64,000 nucleotides of DNA from CAVXDY01 sp963760715 (GTDB taxonomy: Bacteria; Actinomycetota; Thermoleophilia; Miltoncostaeales; Miltoncostaeaceae): NCBI GenBank assembly GCA_963760715.1, contig CAVXDY010000003.1, positions 992,001 to 1,056,000 on the forward strand, in the 5' to 3' direction. Positions 17,289 through 26,138 of the stretch are shown here, piece after piece (position 1 is the first letter of the stretch; each line of letters opens with the position of its first letter). Made by a program: the position numbers and the translations under genes. The notes beneath the pieces are model-generated. The model ran no database searches. It was not told where the DNA came from and was given only the letters and a program-made list of their open reading frames with translations.

Positions 17289-17311
17289 GCGGCCGCCCTC
17301 GGGGCGGCCGC
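17289..17311 (-). other. Strong hairpin in the icd leader
   Basis: GCGGCCGCCC-TCG-GGGCGGCCGC, a perfect 10-bp stem between the predicted icd -10 box and its ribosome-binding site. It lies in the 5' leader of icd and has no T-tract on that strand, so it is more likely an mRNA-stabilising or regulatory element, or a terminator of the upstream transporter transcript. Confidence 0.45.
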
Positions 17312-17324
17312 AAAAACACATCTG

Positions 17325-17330
17325 AGCATA
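17325..17330 (-). promoter_or_regulatory. -10 box of icd-mdh operon (TATGCT)
   Basis: TATGCT with an upstream GGG on the minus strand, about 70 bases before the icd start. No convincing -35. Confidence 0.4.
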
Positions 17331-17365
17331 CCCGACGCGCCCGGCCCGGCCCGCGCCGCGGGGGC

Positions 17366-19156
17366 TCAGCGGAGCGGCCACGCCCAGGGGATGACCAGCA
17401 TCGAGACGACGATCATCACCACGGACAGGGGGAATCCGAGGCGGGCGTAGTCGCTGAACCGGTAGCCGCCGATCCCGTAGACCATGGTGTTCGTCTGGTA
17501 GCCGATGGGCGTCAGGAACGACGACGACGCGCCGATGGCGATCGCGAAGGCGAACGGCCGCAGCTCGAGCCCCGCCGCGCCGGCCGTGGCGAGCGCGACG
17601 GGGAACAGCAGCACGGCGGCCGCGTTGTTGGTGATGAGCTCGGTGAGCACCATCGTCGCGAGGAGGACCCCGAACAGCAGCCCGAGGTCGCCGGCCGCTC
17701 CAAACGGCTCCACCAGGACGCTCGCGAGGTCGGACGCCAGACCGCTCGACTCGATCGCGGCCCCGATGCCGAAGCTGGCCGCGATGACGACGATCACCTC
17801 GAGGTCGACGGCGTCGCGTGCCTCCGTGGGCGTCAGGATGCGCAACGCGACCACAGCGAAGGCCGCGAGGAATGCGGCCGGCAGGATGTCGAGCACGCCA
17901 GTCCCCACCACGACCAGCAGGGCGACGACGATCAGGCCCACGAGCGGCGCCTTCTCCTCGCGCGCCGGGCCCTCGCCCGAGAGGGGCGCCACCACGAGGA
18001 AGTCGCGACGGTCGAGGGCGCGCGGGCGGAACGCCGGACCCGCCAGCACGAGGAGCACGTCGCCGGGCCGCAGGGGGACCTCCCCGAGCTTGCCGGCGAC
18101 GTGCCCCCCCGCGCGATGGATGGCGATCACCGCCCCCCCGTAGCGGCCGCGGAAGCCGGTCTGTTTCAGCGTGCTCCCGGCGAGGGCGGACCCCGGCGCG
18201 ACCACGGCTTCGTACAGCCGCCGCTCGATCGTCGAGCCCACGGCTCCGAAGTGCCGCTCCTCCACGGAGGCGAGGCCCCGCATCTGCTGCAGGTCGAGGA
18301 TGCGCGACACGTTGCCCGCGAAGGTGAGCCGATCGCCCTCGGCGAGCACCTCGTCCGGGCGGACGGAGGAGATGCGGTGGCCGTCGCGCTCCACCTCCAC
18401 GAGGTAGACCCCCTGAAGATTCCGGAGCCCGCCCTCCGCGACGCTCCTCCCGGCGATCCCCGAGCCCCCGACGACCACCATCTCCACCGTGAACTCACGC
18501 GCGTCGTCGTCGGCGCCCTCGCTCGGGGCGCGGCGCTCGGGCAGCAGCCGCGGTCCCAGGACGACCAACGTGAGCATGCCGGCGATCGCGAAGGGGAGGC
18601 CGACCGCGCCGATCTCGAACAGGCCCATGGGCGGCTCCCCGGCGTCCTGGAGCAGCCCCGACACCACGAGGTTCGTGGAGGTGCCGATCAGGGTGACCGT
18701 GCCGCCGATGATCGCGGCGAAGCTGACCGGCATCAGGTAGCGCGAGGGGGAGCGCCCGGTCTTCCGGCACCACGACAGTACCGCGGGGATCGCCATCGCC
18801 ACGATCGGGGTGTTGTTGAGGACCGCCGAGGCGCTCGCCGTGGGCACCACGATCCGGGCGAGGGCCGCCCGCTCGCCCAGCTCCCGGCGGGGGGATGCGC
18901 GGGCGGAGATGCGGTCCACGAGGACCTCGAGGAACCGGGTGCGCCCGGCCGCCGCCGCGAGCACGTAGAGCGCGGCCACCGTGAGGGGGGCCGGGTTGGA
19001 GAACCCTGAGAAGGCCTGGCGGGCGTCGATGACGCCGAAGACGAGGAGGACCACGGCGCCGCCGAGGATGGTGAGCGCCGGGGAGACGCGCTCGCTGATC
19101 AACACGGCGAGAACCGCGACGACGACTCCAAGGGTGAGGGCGGCATCCAGGCTCAC
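17366..19156 (-). CDS. SLC13/DASS-type anion transporter with two RCK_C domains
   Basis: 596 residues with about ten to twelve membrane helices split by two tandem TrkA-C/RCK_C regulatory modules (about residues 210-370; VYLVEVERDGHRISS and FRGRYGGAVIAIHRAGG). The paired re-entrant motifs IGTSTNLVVSG and TPIGYQTNTMVYG are typical of the divalent-anion:Na+ symporter family (dicarboxylates, sulfate). Proximity to icd, mdh and sdhABE suggests a C4-dicarboxylate, but the sequence cannot exclude sulfate. GTG start, divergent from sdhA with an 88-base gap. Confidence 0.8.
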   Translation of the reverse strand: MSLDAALTLGVVVAVLAVLISERVSPALTILGGAVVLLVFGVIDARQAFSGFSNPAPLTVAALYVLAAAAGRTRFLEVLVDRISARASPRRELGERAALARIVVPTASASAVLNNTPIVAMAIPAVLSWCRKTGRSPSRYLMPVSFAAIIGGTVTLIGTSTNLVVSGLLQDAGEPPMGLFEIGAVGLPFAIAGMLTLVVLGPRLLPERRAPSEGADDDAREFTVEMVVVGGSGIAGRSVAEGGLRNLQGVYLVEVERDGHRISSVRPDEVLAEGDRLTFAGNVSRILDLQQMRGLASVEERHFGAVGSTIERRLYEAVVAPGSALAGSTLKQTGFRGRYGGAVIAIHRAGGHVAGKLGEVPLRPGDVLLVLAGPAFRPRALDRRDFLVVAPLSGEGPAREEKAPLVGLIVVALLVVVGTGVLDILPAAFLAAFAVVALRILTPTEARDAVDLEVIVVIAASFGIGAAIESSGLASDLASVLVEPFGAAGDLGLLFGVLLATMVLTELITNNAAAVLLFPVALATAGAAGLELRPFAFAIAIGASSSFLTPIGYQTNTMVYGIGGYRFSDYARLGFPLSVVMIVVSMLVIPWAWPLR

Positions 19157-19244
19157 GGCCGGGAATCATGGCGAATGACCCGGGGGCGCGAGGCGGCGTC
19201 CGGTAAGGTTTGCCGGACAGAGTCCAAAGCCGAAGGGCGGCGAT

Positions 19245-20939
19245 TTGCTGAGCCATGACGTCGTGGTGGTGGGTGCCGGTCTGGCCGGGATGCGAGCGGC
19301 CATCGCCGCGCACGAGGCGGGGGCGGACGTCGCCCTGGTGACCAAGGTGCACCCCGTCCGCAGCCACTCCGGCGCCGCCCAGGGCGGGATCAACGCCGCG
19401 CTCGGCAACCAGACCGAGGACACCCCCGACAACCACACCTTCGACACCGTCAAGGGCGCCGACTACATCGGCGACCAGGACGCGATCGAGATCCTGTGCG
19501 AGTCGGCCCCCGACGAGATCATCCAGCTCGAGCACTGGGGCGCGGTCTTCAGCCGGCACGAGACCACGGGCAAGATCGCGCAGCGCCCGTTCGGCGGCGC
19601 CGGCTTCCCGCGCACCTGCTTCGCCGCCGACCTCACCGGCCTGGTGATCCTGCACACGCTCTACACCGTCTGCGTGAAGTACGAGATCCCGACCTACGAG
19701 GAGTGGTTCGTCACCGAGCTGGTGAAGGACTCGCACGGCGGCTGTTGCGGCGTCGTGGCCTACGACATGGTCCACGGCACGGTGCAGACCGTCGGGGCGA
19801 AGGCCGTGGTGCTGGCCACCGGCGGGGCCGGGCGCGTCTACCGCCCCTCGACGAACTCCCACTCGTCCACGGGCGACGGCATGGGCCTGGCCCTCGCGGC
19901 GGGCGTGCCGCTGAAGGACATGGAGTTCATGCAGTTCCACCCCACCACGCTCAAGACCAACGGCGTGCTGGTGACCGAGGGGGCCCGCGGCGAGGGCGGC
20001 TACCTGCTCAACAGCGAGGGCGAGCGGTTCATGAGCAAGTACGCGCCCAACAAGCTGGAGCTGGCCTCGCGCGACGTGGTGTCGCGGTCGGAGGCCACCG
20101 AGATCCTCGAGGGGCGCGGCATCGACGGGTGCGTGCTGCTCGACCTGCGCCACCTGGGCCGCGAGAAGATCATGGAGCGGCTGCCCCAGATCCGGGAGCT
20201 GTCGATGGCGTTCGCCGGCGTGGACCCGATCGACGCGCCCATCCCGATCCGGCCCGGCGCCCACTACCACATGGGTGGCGTGCACGTGGACAGCTGGGGC
20301 GCGGCCCCGCACATGCAGGGCCTGTTCGCCGCCGGCGAGTGCGCCTGCGTCTCGGTGCACGGCGCCAACCGGCTGGGCGGCAACTCGCTGCTCGAGGCGG
20401 TGGTGTACGGGGCCCGCACCGGCGCGGCCGCGGCGGGCTACGCCACCGAGACCTTCAACGGCCGGGCCCCGGAGGCCAACCCGCACGCGGCGCCGGACTA
20501 CGAGCGCAAGCTGCGCACGCTGCTCGAGCGCGAACGCGGCCCGCGCCAGCACGAGCTGCGCGATGTCCTCGCCGACACGATGCAGGAGAAGGTCGGCGTC
20601 TTCCGCACGGAGACCCAGCTGCGCGAGGCCAAGGCAGTGGTGGACGACCTGCGCGGGAGGTTCCAGGGCGTGGTGGTCACCGACAAGGGCCGCACCTTCA
20701 ACCAGTCGCTGATCCACACGATCGAGACCGGGTACCTGCTCGACCTGGCCGACACCATGGTCACGGGAGCGGTCGAGCGCACCGAGAGCCGGGGCGCGCA
20801 CTCGCGCCTCGACCACCCCGAGCGGGACGACGAGAACTGGATGAAGCACACGCTGGCCTACCTGGACGACGACGAGATCCGTCTCGACTACTCCGAGGTC
20901 ACGGTGACCAAGTACGAGCCCCAGGTGAGGTCCTACTGA
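19245..20939 (+). CDS. sdhA: Succinate dehydrogenase/fumarate reductase flavoprotein subunit
   Basis: 564 residues. FAD Rossmann motif VVVGAGLAGMRAAIAAHEAG, the covalent-FAD His in RSHSGAAQGGINAALG, substrate residues in HPTTL, TEGARGEGGYL and GAHYHMGGVHVD, and the C-terminal DETNWMKHTL-like segment (DENWMKHTLAY). It oxidises succinate to fumarate (or the reverse) at the membrane complex. TTG start with a GAAGGG sequence upstream and a TAAGGT hexamer at 19204. First gene of sdhA-sdhB-sdhE; the stop TGA overlaps the next ATG by one base. Confidence 0.93.
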   Translation: MLSHDVVVVGAGLAGMRAAIAAHEAGADVALVTKVHPVRSHSGAAQGGINAALGNQTEDTPDNHTFDTVKGADYIGDQDAIEILCESAPDEIIQLEHWGAVFSRHETTGKIAQRPFGGAGFPRTCFAADLTGLVILHTLYTVCVKYEIPTYEEWFVTELVKDSHGGCCGVVAYDMVHGTVQTVGAKAVVLATGGAGRVYRPSTNSHSSTGDGMGLALAAGVPLKDMEFMQFHPTTLKTNGVLVTEGARGEGGYLLNSEGERFMSKYAPNKLELASRDVVSRSEATEILEGRGIDGCVLLDLRHLGREKIMERLPQIRELSMAFAGVDPIDAPIPIRPGAHYHMGGVHVDSWGAAPHMQGLFAAGECACVSVHGANRLGGNSLLEAVVYGARTGAAAAGYATETFNGRAPEANPHAAPDYERKLRTLLERERGPRQHELRDVLADTMQEKVGVFRTETQLREAKAVVDDLRGRFQGVVVTDKGRTFNQSLIHTIETGYLLDLADTMVTGAVERTESRGAHSRLDHPERDDENWMKHTLAYLDDDEIRLDYSEVTVTKYEPQVRSY

Positions 20940-21886
20940 TGCCCACGACCACGCTCGACATCTTCCGCTACCAGCCCGACACGTCGGAGAAGGCCTACCG
21001 GCAGAGCTTCGACCTGGAGCACGATCCGGAGATGACCCTCCTGGACGCGATCCTGACGCTGCAGAACGAGCAGGACGGCACGCTGGCCATCCGCTACTCC
21101 TGTCGCAGCTCCATCTGCGGCTCGTGCGCCTGCAAGGTCAACGGCAAGACGGTGCTGGCGTGCATGAGCCAGGTGGAGGACGTGAAGAAGGAGTTCGGCG
21201 CGGACACCATCCAGGTGGACCCGATGGGGAACTTCGCCCCGCAGAAGGACCTGATCGTCGACCTCGACCCGTTCTGGGAGAAGTTCCGGTCGGTCAAGCC
21301 GTACCTGATCCCCGACGGCCCGCCGCCGGAGCGGGAACGCATCGTCTCGAAGGAGGCGATGCAGAGGATCTACAAGGAGAGCAAGTGCATCCTCTGCGCG
21401 GCCTGCTACAGCGAGTGCAACTCGCTCGCGGCCGACCCGGACTTCGTGGGGCCCGCCGCCTTCGCGTGGGGCTACCGCTTCGCCGGCGACGAGCGCGACG
21501 GCCAGCGCAAGGAGCGCGCCAAGCTCTACTCGGGTGACCACGGGATCTGGGACTGCACCCGCTGCATGTACTGCAACGAGCGGTGCCCCAAGGGTGTGGA
21601 CCCCCGCGACGCCATCGAGAAGCTCGGCGGCGTGGCCTTCGCGGAGGGCGTCACCCGGGACAAGGGCGCCCGGCACGCCAAGGCGTTCCTCATCTCGATG
21701 CGCACGGGCGGCAAGCTCAACGAGTCGCTGCTGGTGCCCTTCACCGACCCGATCAAGGCCATGATCGACGTGCCGTTCGCGCTCCAGATGCTGCGCCATG
21801 GGAAGGCGCCGTCGCCGATCCCCGAGCGCATCAAGAAGCTGGGCGAGGTCAAATCCCTGATGACGAACGTCAAGGAGACCATCTAG
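20939..21886 (+). CDS. sdhB: Succinate dehydrogenase/fumarate reductase iron-sulfur subunit
   Basis: 315 residues, longer than the usual 230-250. N-terminal [2Fe-2S] ferredoxin domain (SCRSSICGSCACKVNG, then a distal Cys in LACMSQ). C-terminal 2x[4Fe-4S]-type domain (CILCAACYSECN and CTRCMYCNERCPKGVDP). The middle cluster site differs from the mitochondrial 3Fe-4S pattern. About 60 extra C-terminal residues (LISMRTGGKLNESLLVPFTD...) are typical of SdhB proteins that pair with an HdrB-like subunit. Overlaps both neighbours by one base (TGATG and TAGTG). Confidence 0.92.
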   Translation: MPTTTLDIFRYQPDTSEKAYRQSFDLEHDPEMTLLDAILTLQNEQDGTLAIRYSCRSSICGSCACKVNGKTVLACMSQVEDVKKEFGADTIQVDPMGNFAPQKDLIVDLDPFWEKFRSVKPYLIPDGPPPERERIVSKEAMQRIYKESKCILCAACYSECNSLAADPDFVGPAAFAWGYRFAGDERDGQRKERAKLYSGDHGIWDCTRCMYCNERCPKGVDPRDAIEKLGGVAFAEGVTRDKGARHAKAFLISMRTGGKLNESLLVPFTDPIKAMIDVPFALQMLRHGKAPSPIPERIKKLGEVKSLMTNVKETI

Positions 21887-22767
21887 TGCCGCAGTTCGCG
21901 TACTACCCGGGCTGCATCGCGGAGTTCAGCTCGAAGGAGCTCGACGCGACCACGAAGCACCTCGCGCCGATGCTCGACATCGAGCTGCTGCCGATGCCGG
22001 CGGCCACCTGCTGCGGCGCCGGCGACATCGCCGAGGCGAAGCCGAACCTGTACCTCACGCTCAACATCCGCATCCTCTCGCAGGCCGAGGAGATGGGCGT
22101 CAACGTGCTCACCATCTGCAACGTCTGCACGCTCAACCTGCGGCGGGCGAACAAGATGGTGAAGGACGATCCGCGGCTGCTGGAGAAGGTCAACGAGGAG
22201 CTGCTGAAGGCCGGCGCCCGCCCGTACGAGGGCACCAAGGAGGTCACGCACCTGCTGTGGTACCTCGCCACGGAGGAGGGCCTCTCCATGCTCGAGGCGA
22301 AGGGCCCGCGCGGCCTGAACGGACTGCGGGTGGCGCCCTACTACGGCTGCCAGCTCCTGCGCCCCTCCTCGGTGATGGGCTTCGAGGACCCCGACCGCCC
22401 TCAGTCGCTGGAGCGGCTGATCACCGCCCTCGGCGGCGAGGTGGCCGACTACGAGGCCAAGTCGAAGTGCTGCGGCTTCCCGATCATCCTCGCCCGCGAG
22501 GAGGTCGCGCTGCGCGAGTCGCACGTCGCCCTGGCGCAGTCGCGCGACGCGGGGGCGGACTGCATGGTGACGCCGTGCCCGCTCTGCCACCTGGCCATGG
22601 ACGCCTACCAGCGCAAGGCCGAGGCCCTCAACGGGACCGAGTACAACATGCCGGTGCTGCACCTCCCGCAGCTCATCGGCCTGGCCCTCGGGATCGACAC
22701 CAAGGTCATGGACTTCAAGCGCCACATGGTGCCGGTGGACCGGGTCCTGGAGACGGTGGGGGCCTAG
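21886..22767 (+). CDS. sdhE: HdrB/SdhE-like CCG-domain subunit of succinate dehydrogenase
   Basis: 293 residues with two complete cysteine-rich (CCG) domains: YPGC...TCCGAGD...CNVC in the first half and YYGCQ...KCCGFP...CPLC in the second. These are the Cys sets that bind the non-cubane cluster in heterodisulfide reductase HdrB and cysteines in SdhE/MfrE subunits. In class-E complexes this protein replaces the SdhC/SdhD membrane anchors, linking the dehydrogenase to quinone or thiol acceptors. No transmembrane anchor gene lies nearby, which supports that assignment. GTG start overlaps the sdhB stop. Confidence 0.88.
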   Translation: MPQFAYYPGCIAEFSSKELDATTKHLAPMLDIELLPMPAATCCGAGDIAEAKPNLYLTLNIRILSQAEEMGVNVLTICNVCTLNLRRANKMVKDDPRLLEKVNEELLKAGARPYEGTKEVTHLLWYLATEEGLSMLEAKGPRGLNGLRVAPYYGCQLLRPSSVMGFEDPDRPQSLERLITALGGEVADYEAKSKCCGFPIILAREEVALRESHVALAQSRDAGADCMVTPCPLCHLAMDAYQRKAEALNGTEYNMPVLHLPQLIGLALGIDTKVMDFKRHMVPVDRVLETVGA

Positions 22768-22792
22768 CGATCCGGGGACACTGACTCGGCGG

Positions 22793-22798
22793 TAACCT
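22793..22798 (+). promoter_or_regulatory. -10-like box (TAACCT)
   Basis: TAACCT 9 bases before ATG 22808; would give an almost leaderless transcript. Confidence 0.35.
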
Positions 22799-22807
22799 GG
22801 GGGCCTC

Positions 22808-23119
22808 ATGGTTCTCTATGACGCCCCCGACTGCTGGAAGTGCGTCGAGGTCAAGGAGTCCCTCGACGCGCTGGGGCTCGAGTACGAGGCCGTCACGGTG
22901 CGCGGCGATCCGGAGGCACGGGCTGCGCTCGTCGCGCTCCAGGGCGAGCCGCCCCTCGTGCCGATGCTGGTGGACGGCGGCCTGGCGGTCTGGGACCGCC
23001 GCCGCATCCTGGCCTACCTCGACCAGACCTACGGCGGCGGCGGCGGGACGCCCTTCCGCGAGATGCCGGTCTACATGGGCGGCGTCTGCGCCATCGGGGA
23101 CCGCGGGGCCTGCGGGTGA
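22808..23119 (+). CDS. Glutaredoxin-like/GST-N thiol protein
   Basis: 103 residues with a thioredoxin fold: VLYDAPDCWKCVEVKESLDALGLEYE carries a C-W-K-C redox pair in the glutaredoxin position, PPLVPMLVDGG supplies the cis-Pro, and RRILAYLDQTYGG matches the GST-N end. A short extra tail (GGVCAIGDRGACG) adds two Cys. Probably a cytoplasmic thiol-disulfide exchanger. Its stop overlaps the next GTG by 4 bases, so it is coupled to the acetyltransferase-like gene. Confidence 0.72.
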   Translation: MVLYDAPDCWKCVEVKESLDALGLEYEAVTVRGDPEARAALVALQGEPPLVPMLVDGGLAVWDRRRILAYLDQTYGGGGGTPFREMPVYMGGVCAIGDRGACG

Positions 23120-23730
23120 GCACCATCGTCCCCCTCACGGGGGCAAGCCGCTTCGACCTGCCGCCCCCGTGCGTGAGCTGCGTCTTCTGGCAGGACCACC
23201 GGGCGGTGACCGACGAGCGCCGCAAGGAGGCCTGGACCGAGTCGTTCTCGCGGCGTCACGGCGCCTTCGGGCGCGTGATGCACGAGGGCGCCCGGTTCCG
23301 CGGGATGATCCAGTACGGCCCGTCGGACGCGTTCCCGCGCGCGCTGGGGCTGCCGGCCGGCCCGCCGGGGCGCGACGCCGCGCTGGTCACCTGCACCTTC
23401 CTCGACGGCGAGGACCCCGGGGGGGCGTGCGAGCGGCTGATGCTGGAGGCGCTGGCCGACCTGAAGGCCCGGGACGTGGCGGCGGTGGAGGCCTTCGCGC
23501 TGACGTACCCCGAGGAGGTCCGGCCCGAGGACCGCTTCCTCGGCCATCACACGCTGCTTGACCGCGACTTCCTGGAGGGGCTGGGTTTCTCGACCGTCCG
23601 CACCCACGGCCAGGTGGCCCTGATGCGCATCGGCCTCGGAGGGCTCATCCCCGGGCCGCGCTTCCGGGACCGCGCGCGGCGGCTGGGCGGGCGCCTGCTG
23701 GAGGCGCCCACCCGCCCCGCCCCCGCATAG
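23116..23730 (+). CDS. GNAT-like acetyltransferase
   Basis: 204 residues. CVSCVFWQDH near the N terminus, then a GNAT-like arrangement: a beta-strand pair (ALVTCTFLDGED), a helix (CERLMLEALADLKARDVAAVEAFAL) and a terminal LLDRDFLEGLGFSTVRTHGQVALMRIGL, the usual end of an N-acetyltransferase domain. The substrate is unknown. GTG start chosen at the GTGA overlap with the glutaredoxin-like gene. The two Cys near the N terminus (CVSC) could be redox- or metal-active. Confidence 0.55.
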   Translation: MSTIVPLTGASRFDLPPPCVSCVFWQDHRAVTDERRKEAWTESFSRRHGAFGRVMHEGARFRGMIQYGPSDAFPRALGLPAGPPGRDAALVTCTFLDGEDPGGACERLMLEALADLKARDVAAVEAFALTYPEEVRPEDRFLGHHTLLDRDFLEGLGFSTVRTHGQVALMRIGLGGLIPGPRFRDRARRLGGRLLEAPTRPAPA

Positions 23731-23734
23731 GCAC

Positions 23735-24745
23735 ATGACCCGGGCGCGGCGAATCGGCTGGTGGAGCGCCGCCGTCCTCGCACTCGCCCTCGGCGCCGTG
23801 GCCTCGCCGGCCGTCGCGGCCGACCCCGCCCGGGAGGTCCTCGCGCACGCCGACGTCTATGCGAGCCCCCGGGCGCTGGGGGCCGGGACCGCCGACGCGC
23901 GGCGGCGCCTGGAGCTGGCCGTCGCCGAGCTCGCCGCCCAGGGCCGGCCCGTGAAGCTGGCCGTGGTCCCCGGGCCCGCCGGGACGTCGTCGATGCTGCT
24001 CTACGCGCGCCGGCTGGCACGGGCGGCCGGGATCACCGACACGCTGGTGGTGTCGGCGCCGGGGCGCGGCGTCGCGGCGGTCGGGCCGCTGAGCCCGGCC
24101 GAGACCACCCGGCTGCTGCGCGCCGCCCGCGTGGGCGCCGTGGCCGACCCGGTGGACCGTGCGATCGCCGGAGCCCGGGCGACCGCGCCCTTCCCGCCGG
24201 ACGAGGGCCATGGCCACCCGACGCTCGTGCTCCTGGCCCTGGCGGTCCTGGGAGCGGCCTGGGCGGTGAGCCTGGGACTGAGCCGCGAGTCGCGCCGCAG
24301 CCGCGACGCCGTGCTGGAGCGGCGCGCCGCGGTGCGGGTGCGTCTGGACGCCCTACGCGCGCGGGCGGCCGCGCTCGCCGAGCGCACCGACCTGCCGGGC
24401 GAGGTGCCCGCCCTGGCCCGGCGCGCCGTCGCACGCTGCGACGAGATCCTGGCCGCGCTCCCCAGGGCGATCGCCGTCGACGAGGTGGTCGCGCTCGACG
24501 CCCGCGTCCGCGCGGGGCTGGCCGCCCTTGATGAGGCGGCCGCCTCGGTGGGCGAGCACCAGCCGGCGGATGACCCGTTCGCCGGCCTCTGCGCGAACGA
24601 CCCCGCGCACGGTCCGGCCGCCGACCCGGACGCCTCCCTCCCCCTGTGCGCCGATTGCCGCGAGGCGGCGCGGCGGGGCGAGGCGCAGGGCCCGCGGATG
24701 GTCCCGGTGGGCGGGCGGCCCGTGCCGTTCAGCGAGGTCCCGTGA
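23735..24745 (+). CDS. Secreted/membrane protein with TPM-like N-terminal domain
   Basis: 336 residues. Signal peptide (VLALALGAVASPAVAA), an extracytoplasmic domain of about 130 residues (RPVKLAVVPGPAG...LVVSAPGRGVAAVGP) with a TPM/YgcG-like alternation, one membrane helix (PTLVLLALAVLGAAWAVSL) and an Ala/Arg-rich, possibly coiled-coil cytoplasmic region. It ends with a small Cys cluster (LCAND...LCADC) that could bind metal. Function unknown. It follows the GNAT-like gene by 4 bases. Confidence 0.5.
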   Translation: MTRARRIGWWSAAVLALALGAVASPAVAADPAREVLAHADVYASPRALGAGTADARRRLELAVAELAAQGRPVKLAVVPGPAGTSSMLLYARRLARAAGITDTLVVSAPGRGVAAVGPLSPAETTRLLRAARVGAVADPVDRAIAGARATAPFPPDEGHGHPTLVLLALAVLGAAWAVSLGLSRESRRSRDAVLERRAAVRVRLDALRARAAALAERTDLPGEVPALARRAVARCDEILAALPRAIAVDEVVALDARVRAGLAALDEAAASVGEHQPADDPFAGLCANDPAHGPAADPDASLPLCADCREAARRGEAQGPRMVPVGGRPVPFSEVP

Positions 24746-24759
24746 CCGGGCGGCGCCGG

Positions 24760-24765
24760 TAGCAT
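24760..24765 (+). promoter_or_regulatory. Leaderless-type -10 box (TAGCAT)
   Basis: TAGCAT ends 7 bases before ATG 24773. Confidence 0.45.
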
Positions 24766-24772
24766 CGCGGCG

Positions 24773-26101
24773 ATGGGCGAGCGGGGAGCGCACCGGGTGG
24801 TCGTGGTGGGCGGGGGCTTCGGCGGGCTCCAGGCCGCCAAGCACCTGCGCCAGGCGCCCGCGGACCTGACGCTGGTGGACCGGCGGAATTTCCACCTCTT
24901 CCAGCCGCTGCTCTACCAGGTGGCCACGGGTGCCCTGTCGCCCGGCGAGATCGCCTCGCCGCTGCGGGGCGTGCTGCGGCATCACCCCCGCGCGACGGTG
25001 GTGCTGGCCGAGGTCGAGGACATCGACCTCGAGGGCCGGCGGGTCATCGCCCGGGAGGCGATGGGGGCCCGGCGGATGGAGCTGGCGTACGACACGCTGA
25101 TCGTCGCGGCGGGCGCCGCCCATTCCTACTTCGGGCACGAGGAGTGGGAGCCGCTCGCGCCGGGCCTCAAGTCGCTGGAGGACGCGCTGGAGTTGCGGCG
25201 GCGCATCCTCGCGAGCTTCGAGGCCGCCGAGGCCGAGCCCGACCCCGAGGTGCAGCGCGCCTGGCTGACGTTCGTGATCGTCGGGGCGGGGCCGACGGGC
25301 GTGGAGCTGGCGGGCCAGATCGCCGAGATCGCCCGCGACACGGTGCGCCATGACTTCCGCCACATCGACCCCACGCGCGCGAGCATCATCCTGGTCGAGG
25401 GCGCCGACCGCGTCCTCACCGCATTCCCCCCGAGCCTGTCCGAGAAGGCGAAGCGGCAGCTCGAGAAGCTGGGCGTGACCGTGCGCACCGACCGCCTGGT
25501 GACCGGCGTCAACCGGCGGGGCGTGACCGTGCAGGTGACCGGTGGCGACCGGGAGCGCCTCGACACCCGCACGGTCATCTGGGCGGCCGGCGTCTCGGCG
25601 TCGCCGCTCGCCGCCACCCTGGCCCGGGCGTCCGGCGCCCCCCTCGACCGGGCCGGCCGGGTCACCGTGGAGCCGGACCTCACGCTCCCCGGCCACCCGG
25701 AGGTGTTCGTGCTCGGGGACATGGTCCGCGTCTCGGACGGACACGGGGGCCAGATGCCCCTCCCCGGCGTGGCGCCGGCGGCGATGCAGCAGGGCCGGTA
25801 CGCGGCGACGGTCGTGCGCCGCCGGCTGGCCGGGCAGCCCGCTCCCCCGCCCTTCCGCTACGTCGACAAGGGCAACCTGGCGACCATCGGCCGGATGAAG
25901 GCGGTGGGCGAGATCAAGGGCCTGCACCTGAGCGGCACCATCGCCTGGCTCGGGTGGCTCTTCATCCACCTCTTCTACCTGGTCGGCCTCCAGAACCGGT
26001 TCCTGGTCTTCATTCGCTGGACCGGGAGCTTCATCACCCGGGGACGCGGAGCGCGCCTGATCACGGGAGAGGCCCGGGACGAGGACGCGGGAGAGGCTTA
26101 G
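24773..26101 (+). CDS. ndh: Type II NADH:quinone oxidoreductase (NDH-2)
   Basis: 442 residues. FAD-binding VVVVGGGFGGLQAAKHL, HLFQPLLYQVATGALSP (quinone-site AQxxY-like region), the NADH-binding Rossmann FVIVGAGPTGVELAGQIAE, and FVLGDMVR near the flavin. The C terminus (WLGWLFIHLFYLVGLQNRFLV) is the amphipathic/hydrophobic anchor of NDH-2. It passes electrons from NADH to menaquinone without pumping protons and would feed the bd oxidase at 52 kb. Single gene with its own -10 box. Confidence 0.88.
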   Translation: MGERGAHRVVVVGGGFGGLQAAKHLRQAPADLTLVDRRNFHLFQPLLYQVATGALSPGEIASPLRGVLRHHPRATVVLAEVEDIDLEGRRVIAREAMGARRMELAYDTLIVAAGAAHSYFGHEEWEPLAPGLKSLEDALELRRRILASFEAAEAEPDPEVQRAWLTFVIVGAGPTGVELAGQIAEIARDTVRHDFRHIDPTRASIILVEGADRVLTAFPPSLSEKAKRQLEKLGVTVRTDRLVTGVNRRGVTVQVTGGDRERLDTRTVIWAAGVSASPLAATLARASGAPLDRAGRVTVEPDLTLPGHPEVFVLGDMVRVSDGHGGQMPLPGVAPAAMQQGRYAATVVRRRLAGQPAPPPFRYVDKGNLATIGRMKAVGEIKGLHLSGTIAWLGWLFIHLFYLVGLQNRFLVFIRWTGSFITRGRGARLITGEARDEDAGEA

Positions 26102-26138
26102 CGCTCACGGCTTCCCGGAGAGCTGATGATGTGGCACC

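Noticed and set aside
17289..17311. Intrinsic terminator for a plus-strand gene (hairpin followed by AAAAAC)
   Set aside because: No plus-strand gene ends there, and the adjacent tract is A-rich, not T-rich, on that strand. Kept only as a hairpin in the icd leader.
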